A DNA stretch of 64,000 nt from Pseudomonas mucidolens. GTDB taxonomy: Bacteria > Pseudomonadota > Gammaproteobacteria > Pseudomonadales > Pseudomonadaceae. Every line of letters begins with the position of its first letter. Positions within the stretch are counted from its first letter, which is position 1. Where the stretch lies: NCBI RefSeq assembly GCF_900106045.1, contig NZ_LT629802.1, positions 3,162,001 through 3,226,000 on the forward strand, in the 5' to 3' direction. Of the stretch, positions 30,296 through 38,307 are shown in pieces. The notes beneath the pieces are model-generated. The model did no database searches, had not been told where the DNA came from, and saw only the letters and a list, made by a program, of their open reading frames with translations. The translations under genes were made by a program, and so were the position numbers.

Positions 30296-30531
30296 TCTGA
30301 GTGAATTCACTCATCACACTCCTAGTGGCCAGGAACATTCGTTTTGCTCGGTTTGCCTTTGAGCTAGAACACGTTCAGCGGGTTCGTTTTGAGGTAACCG
30401 TCCGGCGAAGTCACCTAGGCAGTTCGGTTCAGGTGACTCATGTGGAATCCAGATGATGTGCTCCGGCTGCTGCACCGTCAGCGTATCGCGACCAGGACTT
30501 GCTCAAGAGAATCCCTGGTAATCGCTCAAGC
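30296..30531. other. Unrecognised relic sequence
   Basis: No open frame or repeat that I can name. The stretch joins the FMN reductase relic to the alcohol dehydrogenase fragment and probably contains the deletion scars. Confidence 0.4.
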
Positions 30532-30705
30532 GGTGTGATGCAGCTACCGTTGAATCAGTTGGAGAAGGTGTCTCTGAATATGCCGTAGGTGACGAGGTGA
30601 ACGTCATACCAGCGTTCTCTTTTGCGGATTACGGCATGTATGGAGAGCTCGTCGTCGCACCGGTTCACGCGTTTGTGAAGCAGCCAGTAGGTGTATCAAC
30701 ATTCC
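30532..30705 (+). pseudogene. Fragment of a zinc-type alcohol dehydrogenase
   Basis: One frame reads AATVESVGEGVSEYAVGDEV then NVIPAFSFADYGMYGELVVA and PVHAFVKQPVGVS, a stretch from the N-terminal catalytic domain of medium-chain dehydrogenases. The start, the zinc Cys/His region before it and the whole nucleotide-binding half are absent. It stops at the 3' end of the LysR gene, where the sequence switches to other material. Confidence 0.75.
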
Positions 30706-30720
30706 CCGAAACTAAACCAA

Positions 30721-31638
30721 TTAAAATACAAAGCTATGCCCCAACTCTCCCTCCATCCACTCTAGAAATCGCCTGACCCTAGGAAAGCTGGAGTGTGCTT
30801 TTGGAAAAACCAGATGATGCGCAGCTACGGGTGAACTCAGTGCTTGCGGCGCGACCTCAACCAACGCACCGCTGGCGAGATACTTCTGCGCCAGCAACGT
30901 ACTTTCGAGAGCGAATCCCAAGCCGTGGCTCGCTGCTTCGAGCGTCATATATGACCGATCGAAGCTCAAAGCGTAGGGATTCTCCGGGCGCGCCAAACCA
31001 TGTTGCGCAAACCACTCCGGCCACCTGAGCAAGGTCGCCTCAGAAAGAATCAGATCCTCCGCCAGGAGATCCGCTGCGCTGTTAATAGGACAACGAGAAA
31101 GTAGCTTCGGGGAGGCCAGGACAGCGAAGGTTTCGTTACGCACAGTGCGAACCTCATAGCTGGGCCAGTTAGGTCGTCCGTGGCGAATATCGACGTCGAT
31201 CTTGTCTCGGCTGAAATGCAGCGACTCGTACGAGCACGAGAGGTTTATCTGGATATCCGGATTACTGATCCGGAAAGCCTCAAGCCTGGGCATGAGCCAA
31301 AGTAGCCCGAAACTGGGGGACGAATGAAGCCTCAGGCAATCGAGACTGACGTCACTGGCTGCCCGCTCCGTCGCGACCTCCAAGCTCTGCAACAGCCCAG
31401 AGATGTCTTTGAGATACTGCTCGCCCACCGGCGTTAATGTCACCCCGCGCGCAGCCCTGACGAACAACTGTCGACCGATCATGACTTCCAATTTAGCTAA
31501 CTGGTGGCTAATTGCAGAAGGCGTGAGATCAAGCACTTCAGCCGCTCGGGCGAGGTTGCCAAAACGGGCCGTTTGCTCGAAGGCTTGAATTGCTCTCAGC
31601 GGTGGGAGGTTAGATGGAGTGTGTTCGTCTTGGCGCAT
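30721..31638 (-). CDS. LysR-family regulator (GcvA-like)
   Basis: A 305-residue regulator with an N-terminal winged helix (LPPLRAIQAFEQTARFGNLA; LTPSAISHQLAKLEVMIGRQ) and a type-2 periplasmic-binding-like effector domain. The general look (SFGLLWLMPRLEAFRISNPD; DVDIRHGRPNWPSYE) is that of the GcvA/AmpR branch. It is divergent from the SDR-MFS-transketolase genes, and two perfect T-N11-A palindromes lie between them, so it most likely activates that operon in response to a pathway compound. Its 3' end abuts the alcohol dehydrogenase relic. Confidence 0.92.
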   Translation of the reverse strand: MRQDEHTPSNLPPLRAIQAFEQTARFGNLARAAEVLDLTPSAISHQLAKLEVMIGRQLFVRAARGVTLTPVGEQYLKDISGLLQSLEVATERAASDVSLDCLRLHSSPSFGLLWLMPRLEAFRISNPDIQINLSCSYESLHFSRDKIDVDIRHGRPNWPSYEVRTVRNETFAVLASPKLLSRCPINSAADLLAEDLILSEATLLRWPEWFAQHGLARPENPYALSFDRSYMTLEAASHGLGFALESTLLAQKYLASGALVEVAPQALSSPVAAHHLVFPKAHSSFPRVRRFLEWMEGELGHSFVF

Positions 31639-31694
31639 CAGTGCTCTGCCTATTATTTTTTGGTCGCTGGGGGGACAGAATCATTCAACCATTA

Positions 31695-31728
31695 GTCATT
31701 TAGAATGACGAGAGGTGAATTTTATTCA
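31695..31728. promoter_or_regulatory. Two LysR-type T-N11-A boxes
   Basis: GTCATTTAGAATGAC (31695-31709) has perfect 6-base arms and TGAATTTTATTCA (31716-31728) has perfect 5-base arms. Both contain the T-N11-A pattern, and their centres are about 20 bases apart, two helical turns. They are in the divergent region between the LysR gene and the SDR gene. Confidence 0.65.
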
Positions 31729-31829
31729 TCTAGCAGTGACGTTTGCGTTATTGCTCAGCATGCCTTCCACGGACACTCTGAATCATCGATCACTGAATCG
31801 AACCATAAAAACAATCAGAGGTAACCCAC

Positions 31830-32579
31830 ATGCTTCTTCAAGGTAAAGTCGCCATCATCACTGGCGCAGCTTCGGAACGTGGCATTGGCCGCGCAACTGC
31901 CGTCACCTTCGCCAAACATGGCGCTCATGTAGTCATTCTGGATCTCGACGAGGCCGCCGCACGAGACGCAGCTGCCGCCCTCGGCGAGGGGCATCTGGGT
32001 CTTGCCGCCAACGTTGCAGACGAAACCCAGGTCAAAGAGGCCGTCGCTAAAGTCATCGAGCGATTCGGCCGGATCGACGTTCTCGTCAACAATGCCGGCA
32101 TCACGCAACCCATCAAGACGTTAGACATCCGTCCCTCCGATTACGACAAAGTTCTGGATGTCAGTCTGCGCGGCACATTGTTGATGTCACAAGCCGTCAT
32201 TCCCACCATGCGTACCCAGGCTTCAGGCAGCATTGTTTGTATGTCATCTGTCTCGGCTCAGCGCGGCGGCGGCATTTTCGGCGGGCCACACTACAGCGCA
32301 GCGAAAGCGGGCGTCCTTGGTCTAGGCAAAGCCATGGCGCGAGAATTTGGTTCTGACAACATCCGAGTGAACTCCATCACACCCGGTTTGATTCACACCG
32401 ATATCACCGGCGGTCTGATGCAGGATGAGCGTCGCCACGCGATCATCGAAAGCATCCCGCTCGGCCGCCTGGGAGCCGCTCAGGATGTGGCAAACGCCGC
32501 GCTATTCCTCGCCAGCGACCTGTCCTCCTATCTCACCGGGATCACGCTGGATGTCAACGGCGGTATGTTGATCCACTGA
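31830..32579 (+). CDS. Short-chain dehydrogenase/reductase
   Basis: A 249-residue classical SDR with the nucleotide loop TGAASERGIG, the NNAG motif, a catalytic Ser in CMSSVSAQRGGG and the YSAAK active site. It ends in the conserved SDLSSYLTGITLDVNGG. Such enzymes oxidise or reduce sugars, polyols, hydroxy acids or 3-oxoacyl compounds. With an ACS-type transporter and a two-part transketolase behind it, a sugar, sugar-acid or polyol substrate seems likely. AGAGGTAA precedes the start. It is first in the LysR-controlled operon. Confidence 0.9.
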   Translation: MLLQGKVAIITGAASERGIGRATAVTFAKHGAHVVILDLDEAAARDAAAALGEGHLGLAANVADETQVKEAVAKVIERFGRIDVLVNNAGITQPIKTLDIRPSDYDKVLDVSLRGTLLMSQAVIPTMRTQASGSIVCMSSVSAQRGGGIFGGPHYSAAKAGVLGLGKAMAREFGSDNIRVNSITPGLIHTDITGGLMQDERRHAIIESIPLGRLGAAQDVANAALFLASDLSSYLTGITLDVNGGMLIH

Positions 32580-32675
32580 CATCAGTGGCGGGTCGGCATC
32601 GGCCCATGACGTTCTGGATCGAAGGTACGCCGGGCCTGTGCCGGGCGTTCTATAACAACAAGAGATCAGACAAAC

Positions 32676-33980
32676 ATGATTACCACCACCATGACGCTCG
32701 ACGCTGCTGCCACGGTTCGGTCAAGCGCTTACCGTAAAACTGCCTGGCGTTTGATGCCTTTTCTGATGCTTTGCTACCTCTGCGCTTACCTCGACCGGGT
32801 CAACGTAGGGTTTGCCAAGCTCCAAATGATGAGCGACCTCTCGCTAAGCGAGACCGTATATGGACTCGGAGCGGGGGTATTTTTCCTCGGATATTTCCTG
32901 TGCGAGGTGCCTAGTAATCTTATCCTCCACAAGGTTGGCGCTCGGCGCTGGATCGCGCGCATCATGATTTCATGGGGCATTATTTCTGCCCTCTTCGCCT
33001 TCGTCGAAACAGCTTGGCAATTCTATGCGCTACGCTTTTTGCTTGGCGTCGCAGAAGCAGGTCTCGCGCCCGGCCTACTGCTCTATCTCACTTATTGGTT
33101 TCCTTCCTATCGCCGCGCAAAAATGACTGTGCTGTGGTTCATCGCCATCCCGCTTTCCGGAATGATTGGCGGGCCTCTTTCAGGCTGGATCATGACGGAG
33201 TTCGCAGGCGTTCAGGGTTGGGCTGGTTGGCAGTGGATGTTCGTCATTGAAGCCATTCCGACTGTCATTGTCGGGCTAATGGTACTGGCTTATCTAAAGG
33301 ATGGCGTGCACCAAGCTACTTGGCTGACCGATGAAGAAAAGGAACTCGTCAGCCAGGAGTTGGCCGAGGACAACAGCCAAAAGGTCACTCACGCTTCGGT
33401 CGGAGAGTTCTTACGAGATCGTCGCCTGTGGATTCTTGCCTGCATCTACTTTTGCGTGGTCATGGGCCAATACGCGATCACTTTCTGGTTGCCTACCCTG
33501 ATCCGCAACGCGGGTGTTTCCGACACCATGCACATCGGTTTACTCACCAGCCTTCCGTACATGTGCGCCATCGTGGCAATGGTGTTTATGGGCCGTAGTG
33601 GGGACAAGCACCAAGAGCGTCGCTGGCACCTGGTTGGGCCAATGATTGCGGGCGCGCTGGGACTAACGCTGGCAGCGATGTTCGGAGGCAATCTGGTGCT
33701 ATCGGTATTGAGCCTGTGCTTAGCGGCAGCAGGTGTCCTTTCTGCCTCGTCACTATTCTGGATGTTGCCTACCACTTTGCTCGGTGGAGTATCCGCAGCT
33801 GCGGGTATTGCCGGTATCAATAGCTTTGCCAATCTCGCAGGGTTCTGCTCGCCTTATCTGATTGGATGGATCACCACTACGACCGGCTCAAGCGCCATTG
33901 GTATGTATCTAATCACTGGTGTGCTGTGTATCGGCGCCTGTTTAGTACTACGCATTCCTGCTGCCTCGGTCAATCGTTGA
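32676..33980 (+). CDS. MFS transporter, anion:cation symporter family
   Basis: A 434-residue inner-membrane carrier with 12 predicted segments. The N-terminal motif YLDRVNVGFAKLQM is the hallmark of the anion:cation symporter group, which imports organic acids such as glucarate, tartrate or phthalate. Other features are AEAGLAPGLLLYLTYWFPSY and the central loop around residues 215-250. It lies between the SDR and the transketolase subunits with short gaps, so it probably imports the substrate or a precursor for them. The substrate is unknown. Confidence 0.9.
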   Translation: MITTTMTLDAAATVRSSAYRKTAWRLMPFLMLCYLCAYLDRVNVGFAKLQMMSDLSLSETVYGLGAGVFFLGYFLCEVPSNLILHKVGARRWIARIMISWGIISALFAFVETAWQFYALRFLLGVAEAGLAPGLLLYLTYWFPSYRRAKMTVLWFIAIPLSGMIGGPLSGWIMTEFAGVQGWAGWQWMFVIEAIPTVIVGLMVLAYLKDGVHQATWLTDEEKELVSQELAEDNSQKVTHASVGEFLRDRRLWILACIYFCVVMGQYAITFWLPTLIRNAGVSDTMHIGLLTSLPYMCAIVAMVFMGRSGDKHQERRWHLVGPMIAGALGLTLAAMFGGNLVLSVLSLCLAAAGVLSASSLFWMLPTTLLGGVSAAAGIAGINSFANLAGFCSPYLIGWITTTTGSSAIGMYLITGVLCIGACLVLRIPAASVNR

Positions 33981-33998
33981 GCTAACGGAGAATTCCCC

Positions 33999-34847
33999 AT
34001 GACTGCCAATCCATCTCGTGCGTCGTCCACTACTCTAGTGCAGCGCGCTCACAATATTCGCCGCCACGCTTTGCGCATGGGCCAAGTCCAAGGCCAAGGC
34101 TATGTCGGTCAGGCGTTAGGCGCAGCAGACTTGCTGGCCGTGTCGTACTTCCACGCCATGACCTACAAACCTGAAGACCCGAAGTGGGAGGAACGCGATC
34201 GCTTTTACCTCTCCATCGGCCACTACGCGATCGCGCTCTATGCAGCGTTGATTGAAGCTGAAATCGTCCCCTTGGACGAACTCGAAACATACGGCTCAGA
34301 CGATAGCCGTCTGCCGATGTCAGGCATGGCCACCTACACACCTGGCATGGAGATCACCGGTGGATCGCTTGGCCAAGGACTGGGAATCGCGGTGGGTGCC
34401 TGCCTCGGCTTGAAGCGCAAAAAATCTGCGTCATTCGTTTACAACCTGCTGTCGGACGGCGAGCTGAATGAAGGTTCGACCTGGGAAGCCGTAATGTCGG
34501 CGTCCCACTGGAAACTCGACAACCTCATCGCCATCGTCGACGTGAACAATCAGCAGGCCGATGGACGCTCCAGTGAGGTGTTGGCGTTTGAACCTATTGT
34601 TGATCGATGGCAAGCATTCGGCTGGTTCACCCAGCGCGTGGACGGCAACGACCTGGACGCATTGGTTAAGGCGTTTGATGCTGCCCGCAACCATCCAGCC
34701 GCTCAGCCCAGAGTGATTATCTGCGACACCAAAATGGGCAAAGGCGTGCCGTTTCTGGAAACCCGTGAGAAGGCGCATTTCATTCGCGTGGATGAGCATG
34801 AATGGGATCTCGCCCTGAACAACCTCGACGAGGGGAAAACTGTATGA
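33999..34847 (+). CDS. Transketolase N-terminal subunit
   Basis: A 282-residue protein matching the thiamine-diphosphate half of transketolase: GHYAIALYAAL, GGSLGQGLGIAVGACLGLKR, and the Mg-ThDP motif LSDGELNEGSTWEAVMSAS to DVNNQQADG, with Ser in place of the usual first Gly of GDG. The ATG is preceded by CGGAGA. It overlaps the next gene by four bases (ATGA), so the two halves are made together and should form an alpha2beta2-type enzyme. Two-part transketolases are common in catabolic clusters acting on unusual ketoses; the donor sugar here is unknown. Confidence 0.9.
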   Translation: MTANPSRASSTTLVQRAHNIRRHALRMGQVQGQGYVGQALGAADLLAVSYFHAMTYKPEDPKWEERDRFYLSIGHYAIALYAALIEAEIVPLDELETYGSDDSRLPMSGMATYTPGMEITGGSLGQGLGIAVGACLGLKRKKSASFVYNLLSDGELNEGSTWEAVMSASHWKLDNLIAIVDVNNQQADGRSSEVLAFEPIVDRWQAFGWFTQRVDGNDLDALVKAFDAARNHPAAQPRVIICDTKMGKGVPFLETREKAHFIRVDEHEWDLALNNLDEGKTV

Positions 34848-35866
34848 GCACTACGAATACCAATACGGCTCAGGCGCCCGTGGTCGTAAAGAAAAAACTG
34901 ACCACCTCGGCGATGATTGCATCGATTGCTTCTGAAGGTCAGGCCACTAAATCCGCCCCATTTGGTCACGCGCTGGCAACGCTTGCCGATCAGCGATCAG
35001 ACATCGTCGGCTTGTCCGCCGACTTGTCGAAATACACCGATCTGCACATCTTCGCCAAGGCTCATCCCGACCGCTTCTACCAGATGGGAATGGCCGAGCA
35101 ACTGTTGATGAGCGCAGCCGCCGGGATGGCCCGTGAAGGCTTTGTACCCTTTGCCACGACCTATGCAGTGTTTGCCTCGCGTCGCGCCTACGACTTCATT
35201 TGCATGGCAATCGCTGAAGAAAACCTGAACGTCAAAATCGTTTGCGGCCTGCCAGGCCTGACCACAGGCTACGGCCCGAGCCACCAGGCAACAGACGATT
35301 TGGCAATCTTCCGAGCGATGCCGAATCTGATGATCATCGATCCTTGCGATGCTCTGGAAATCGAACAGGCCGTACCTGCTATCGCAGCCCACCAAGGGCC
35401 GGTTTACATGCGTTTGTTGCGCGGCAACGTACCGTTGGTACTTGACGAGTACGGGTACAAATTCGAGATTGGTAAAGCCAAGACATTGCGCACCGGTAAT
35501 GACATTTTGATCATCTCTACGGGGCTAATGACAATGCGCGCTTTAGAAGCCGCTAAAGAACTTCAGGCAGATGGCGTAGATGTCGCAGTCCTGCACGTAC
35601 CCACTATCAAGCCTTTGGATGAGCAGACCATTCTCGCTGAGGCCCGGAAGCCAGGACGGTTGGTAATCACCGCTGAAAACCACTCGATCATTGGAGGATT
35701 GGGAGAAGCAGTGGCAACGGTATTACTGCGCAATGGGGTTACGCCGACGTTCAGACAAATTGCGCTACCAGACGCGTTCCTCGACGCAGGCGCGCTTCCA
35801 ACCCTCCACGACCGTTACGGCATTTCTACTCAGGCGGTATGTGCGCAAATCAAGGGTTGGTTATAA
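34844..35866 (+). CDS. Transketolase C-terminal subunit
   Basis: A 340-residue protein with the pyrimidine-binding domain (MGMAEQLLMSAAAGMAREGF, containing the Glu that activates ThDP; FATTYAVFASRRAYDF) and the C-terminal transketolase domain (DILIISTGLMTMRALEAAKE; HVPTIKPLDEQTIL). The ATG overlaps the stop of the N-terminal subunit; an in-frame start 14 codons earlier lies inside that gene and lacks support. The first 35 residues are a Thr/Ala/Lys-rich extension before the domain. Confidence 0.9.
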   Translation: MSTTNTNTAQAPVVVKKKLTTSAMIASIASEGQATKSAPFGHALATLADQRSDIVGLSADLSKYTDLHIFAKAHPDRFYQMGMAEQLLMSAAAGMAREGFVPFATTYAVFASRRAYDFICMAIAEENLNVKIVCGLPGLTTGYGPSHQATDDLAIFRAMPNLMIIDPCDALEIEQAVPAIAAHQGPVYMRLLRGNVPLVLDEYGYKFEIGKAKTLRTGNDILIISTGLMTMRALEAAKELQADGVDVAVLHVPTIKPLDEQTILAEARKPGRLVITAENHSIIGGLGEAVATVLLRNGVTPTFRQIALPDAFLDAGALPTLHDRYGISTQAVCAQIKGWL

Positions 35867-35881
35867 AAAACCAAACCCGCG

Positions 35882-35900
35882 GGGGGCTATTTCGGCCCCC
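35882..35900 (+). promoter_or_regulatory. GC hairpin between transketolase and hydrolase genes
   Basis: GGGGGC, a seven-base loop and GCCCCC form a perfect 6-bp stem just before the ribosome site of the hydrolase gene. There is no T run, so it may act as a processing or mRNA-stability hairpin more than a terminator. Confidence 0.4.
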
Positions 35901-35914
35901 TGTCAGGAGGGGAA

Positions 35915-36865
35915 ATGCCATTGGACGCAGCCAAGTTACTTGACCCCGCTTACGCGCACTTCCTGGAAAAAACGTCCAGTGAATGGACGCTCGCCGGGCT
36001 TCCCGCTATTCGAACCCGAGCTAGTGCCAATTTTAAACCGCCTCAGCTAGCACGATGCGAACAGCGCTGGACAACGGACGCTCCAAACACTCCTGGGGTT
36101 CGTTTGTGCATTTACCGGCCCGATCAAAAGTATGAAGATCAAGCACTACCGGCCATTTTGTATTTGCACGGGGGAGGATTTGTTTTGGGCTGTCCAGAGA
36201 TGGCCGACGACTACTTGACCGACCTGGCTATCGAGATGAAAGCGGTCATCGTAGCCGTCGATTACAGATTGGCTCCGGAGCATCCCTTCCCTATTCCACT
36301 TGAAGACTGCTATACGGCTCTGAGCTGGCTGTTGCGTGAAAGTCCTTCGCTTGGCGTCGATGCAGATAGAGTGGTCATCATGGGTCATAGCGCAGGCGGC
36401 GGACTTGCTGCCGCACTAGCGTTGCTTGTTCGAGAGAGGGCTGAGCATTCAGTTGTGGGATTGGTATTGGTCTATCCAATGCTCGATCACCGAACTGGCT
36501 CGGCTAACGCCCCCACTGACAATCCCACTACAGGAACGCTAAATTGGGGAAGTGAAGCAAATCAGTTCTGCTGGCACTGCATGCAAGGGTCATACACGTT
36601 TGATGACGAACAGGCATTTCTGTTTTCCGCCGCGCTTGCATCTGATCTACGGGGGCTGCCACGAAGCTTTATCTGCGTAGGAACCTTGGATTTGTTTTTG
36701 GTGGAAGACGTGGACTTCGCGTTAAAGCTCTCGCGTTCAGGCGTGCCAATTGAGCTTCACGTTTATCCGGGAGTACCGCATATGTTTGATCAGTACCCTG
36801 GTTCGGTTACCGATCAATGCAGGAACGACGTGGTAGCCGCGCTTAGGAAAATGATTGGGGGATGA
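35915..36865 (+). CDS. Alpha/beta hydrolase, hormone-sensitive lipase family
   Basis: A 316-residue esterase-like protein. It has the oxyanion HGGG in LYLHGGGFVLG, the nucleophile elbow GHSAGGG, an acidic residue in VGTLDLFLVED and His in YPGVPHMFDQYPGS, so the catalytic triad is complete. AGGAGGGG gives a strong ribosome site. It is 48 bases behind the transketolase subunit, and a GC hairpin occupies the gap. It may cleave an ester or lactone form of the pathway substrate, which would fit the transporter and SDR, but this is inference. Confidence 0.88.
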   Translation: MPLDAAKLLDPAYAHFLEKTSSEWTLAGLPAIRTRASANFKPPQLARCEQRWTTDAPNTPGVRLCIYRPDQKYEDQALPAILYLHGGGFVLGCPEMADDYLTDLAIEMKAVIVAVDYRLAPEHPFPIPLEDCYTALSWLLRESPSLGVDADRVVIMGHSAGGGLAAALALLVRERAEHSVVGLVLVYPMLDHRTGSANAPTDNPTTGTLNWGSEANQFCWHCMQGSYTFDDEQAFLFSAALASDLRGLPRSFICVGTLDLFLVEDVDFALKLSRSGVPIELHVYPGVPHMFDQYPGSVTDQCRNDVVAALRKMIGG

Positions 36866-37177
36866 CCCTTACCCGAACTACTCACCCCCCAGGTTTGATT
36901 GTGGAGAATGACAGTTTGCAGAAATGCGTCATTGAGGGCTTGTACGAAGTTGGACGGCAGGCAGGAGACATGACGATGAAGATCGTTGGCGAATACTCCA
37001 GAAAAAAGACGCGCCGATAATCACAACGGTACAGAACTGGATGTTGGCTCAGTCGATATCTGGTGAATCGCCCCGGGTTTCGTAGACACCTCTTCGCCTT
37101 ATATCGATCAGACAAGACAGGCACCTAAGCGTGTTAGCTGATAGACTATGCGCCGTAATTACTCTGAGGATTTATTG
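36866..37177. other. Gap before yggL, no convincing gene
   Basis: A 39-codon frame from a GTG at 36901 has no ribosome site and no family character. The rest shows no repeat or RNA I can name. The yggL promoter must lie near the right end. Confidence 0.4.
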
Positions 37178-37522
37178 ATGGCCACTAACCGCTCCCGTCG
37201 TCTGCGCAAAAAGCTTTGTGTGGACGAATTTCAGGAATTGGGCTTTGAGCTGAACCTGGATTTCAAGGAAGACCTGGATGACGAGGCTGTTGATGCATTC
37301 CTCGATTCCTTCTTGACTGAAGCTATGGACGCTAATGGCCTGGACTACGTCGGTGGCGATGACTACGGCCTGGTCTGCAAGGCAGAACGCGGCTCTGTTA
37401 CCGAAGAGCAGCGTGCAGCCGTTGAAGCATGGCTCAAAAGCCGTAGCGAAGTCACCAAGGTTGAAGTCAGCCCTCTGCTCGACGCCTGGTACCCAGAGAA
37501 TCCGGTCAACGCTGCCAATTGA
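37178..37522 (+). CDS. yggL: YggL family 50S ribosome-associated protein
   Basis: A 114-residue protein of the DUF469/YggL family, reported to associate with the large ribosomal subunit. The start MATNRSRRLRKKLCVDEFQE and the acidic middle (DFKEDLDDEAVDAFLDSFLT) are typical. The ATG at 37178 has GAGGA seven bases ahead; an in-frame start ten codons earlier is not needed. A strong terminator follows. A truncated, divergent copy of the same gene start faces the opposite way at 37988-38071, so this copy may have replaced the original. Confidence 0.92.
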   Translation: MATNRSRRLRKKLCVDEFQELGFELNLDFKEDLDDEAVDAFLDSFLTEAMDANGLDYVGGDDYGLVCKAERGSVTEEQRAAVEAWLKSRSEVTKVEVSPLLDAWYPENPVNAAN

Positions 37523-37558
37523 TCGCGCTGAGCCGCAGTCGTTAACTGCGAGCTTGTG

Positions 37559-37588
37559 AAAAAACCACCTTTCAGGGTGGTTTTTTTT
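37559..37588 (+). terminator. Intrinsic terminator of yggL
   Basis: AAAACCACC, a short loop and GGTGGTTTT with a run of eight T form a classical rho-independent terminator 37 bases after the stop. Confidence 0.92.
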
Positions 37589-37589
37589 G

Positions 37590-37987
37590 CTTTGCGGAAA
37601 GCCCAGGGGGGCTCAAACCAACTGCATTCTGATGTGGATAGGGACAGCTCTGAACCTGCCCTCCCCACCTCCAATAGACACTGCCAAAGGTGAAGCACGG
37701 CCCGACCCGATGCGCCGTCATTGTGCAACGGGATCGATGAATTCGAGCTGTGCCCACGCAATTCAGGGGCGCGATTATGTGCTTTGGCCCAGGGCAAACT
37801 AGCGAGCTGAAGAGGGTTCGATGAGCGGCCTTGACGGCTGATCTGACATCCCTAGGCATACGAGAGTCGGCGCTGGATGTCATGAACAGCACAGCCCGGA
37901 GGGAAGAAATTGCTGAGGCGCTTGGACGCTGGGGGGGAAAACAGGCTTCGAGAGGGCGTTGGGGAGAGGGGATTTTTGACAACCAAC
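37590..37987. other. Unrecognised stretch between the two yggL copies
   Basis: About 400 bases with no frame that looks like a protein on either strand, only chance open frames. It separates the intact yggL from the truncated inverted copy and probably contains the rearrangement junction. Confidence 0.4.
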
Positions 37988-38071
37988 TAACTATTTTGTG
38001 CTAATTGGCAAAACTTGAAACTCATCAACGCACAGTTTTTTGCGCAGACGCTGGGAACGGTTAGTCGCCAT
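37988..38071 (-). pseudogene. Truncated, frameshifted second yggL start
   Basis: On the minus strand an ATG preceded by GAGGA begins MATNRSQRLRK, the YggL N-terminus. One A is missing in the following A run, shifting the frame; reading across the shift gives KLCVDEFQ, and then the similarity ends. Only about 19 codons of the gene remain. It is divergent from dacB. The nucleotide sequence differs from the intact yggL at many third positions, so it is a separate, older copy and not a recent duplicate. Confidence 0.75.
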
Positions 38072-38307
38072 GGAACAATCCTCATAAGTAATAACGGCCG
38101 GCACTCTTCCAGTTTTAGGTGGCGATTGCCCGATTGCGTAGGACGGGCGGCGCAACGCCAATAAAAAAAACCGCGATTAGCGGCTATCGTTCAACCACAA
38201 AGGGTTGCACCTTGGGGCATAATGCCGACACTTTCATGACCAATGAGGGATTTTCTTGCATAGCCCTCGCCTTTTTCACCCTTCTCAGCAGTAGGGTCTT
38301 ATTCTTT

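Noticed and set aside
36901..37020. GTG-started frame of 39 codons upstream of yggL
   Set aside because: No ribosome site, no recognisable family and no conservation evidence available; not called as a gene.
37572..37982. Minus-strand frame of 136 codons between the two yggL copies
   Set aside because: It runs through the yggL terminator and has a random composition (many Ser, Pro, Arg).
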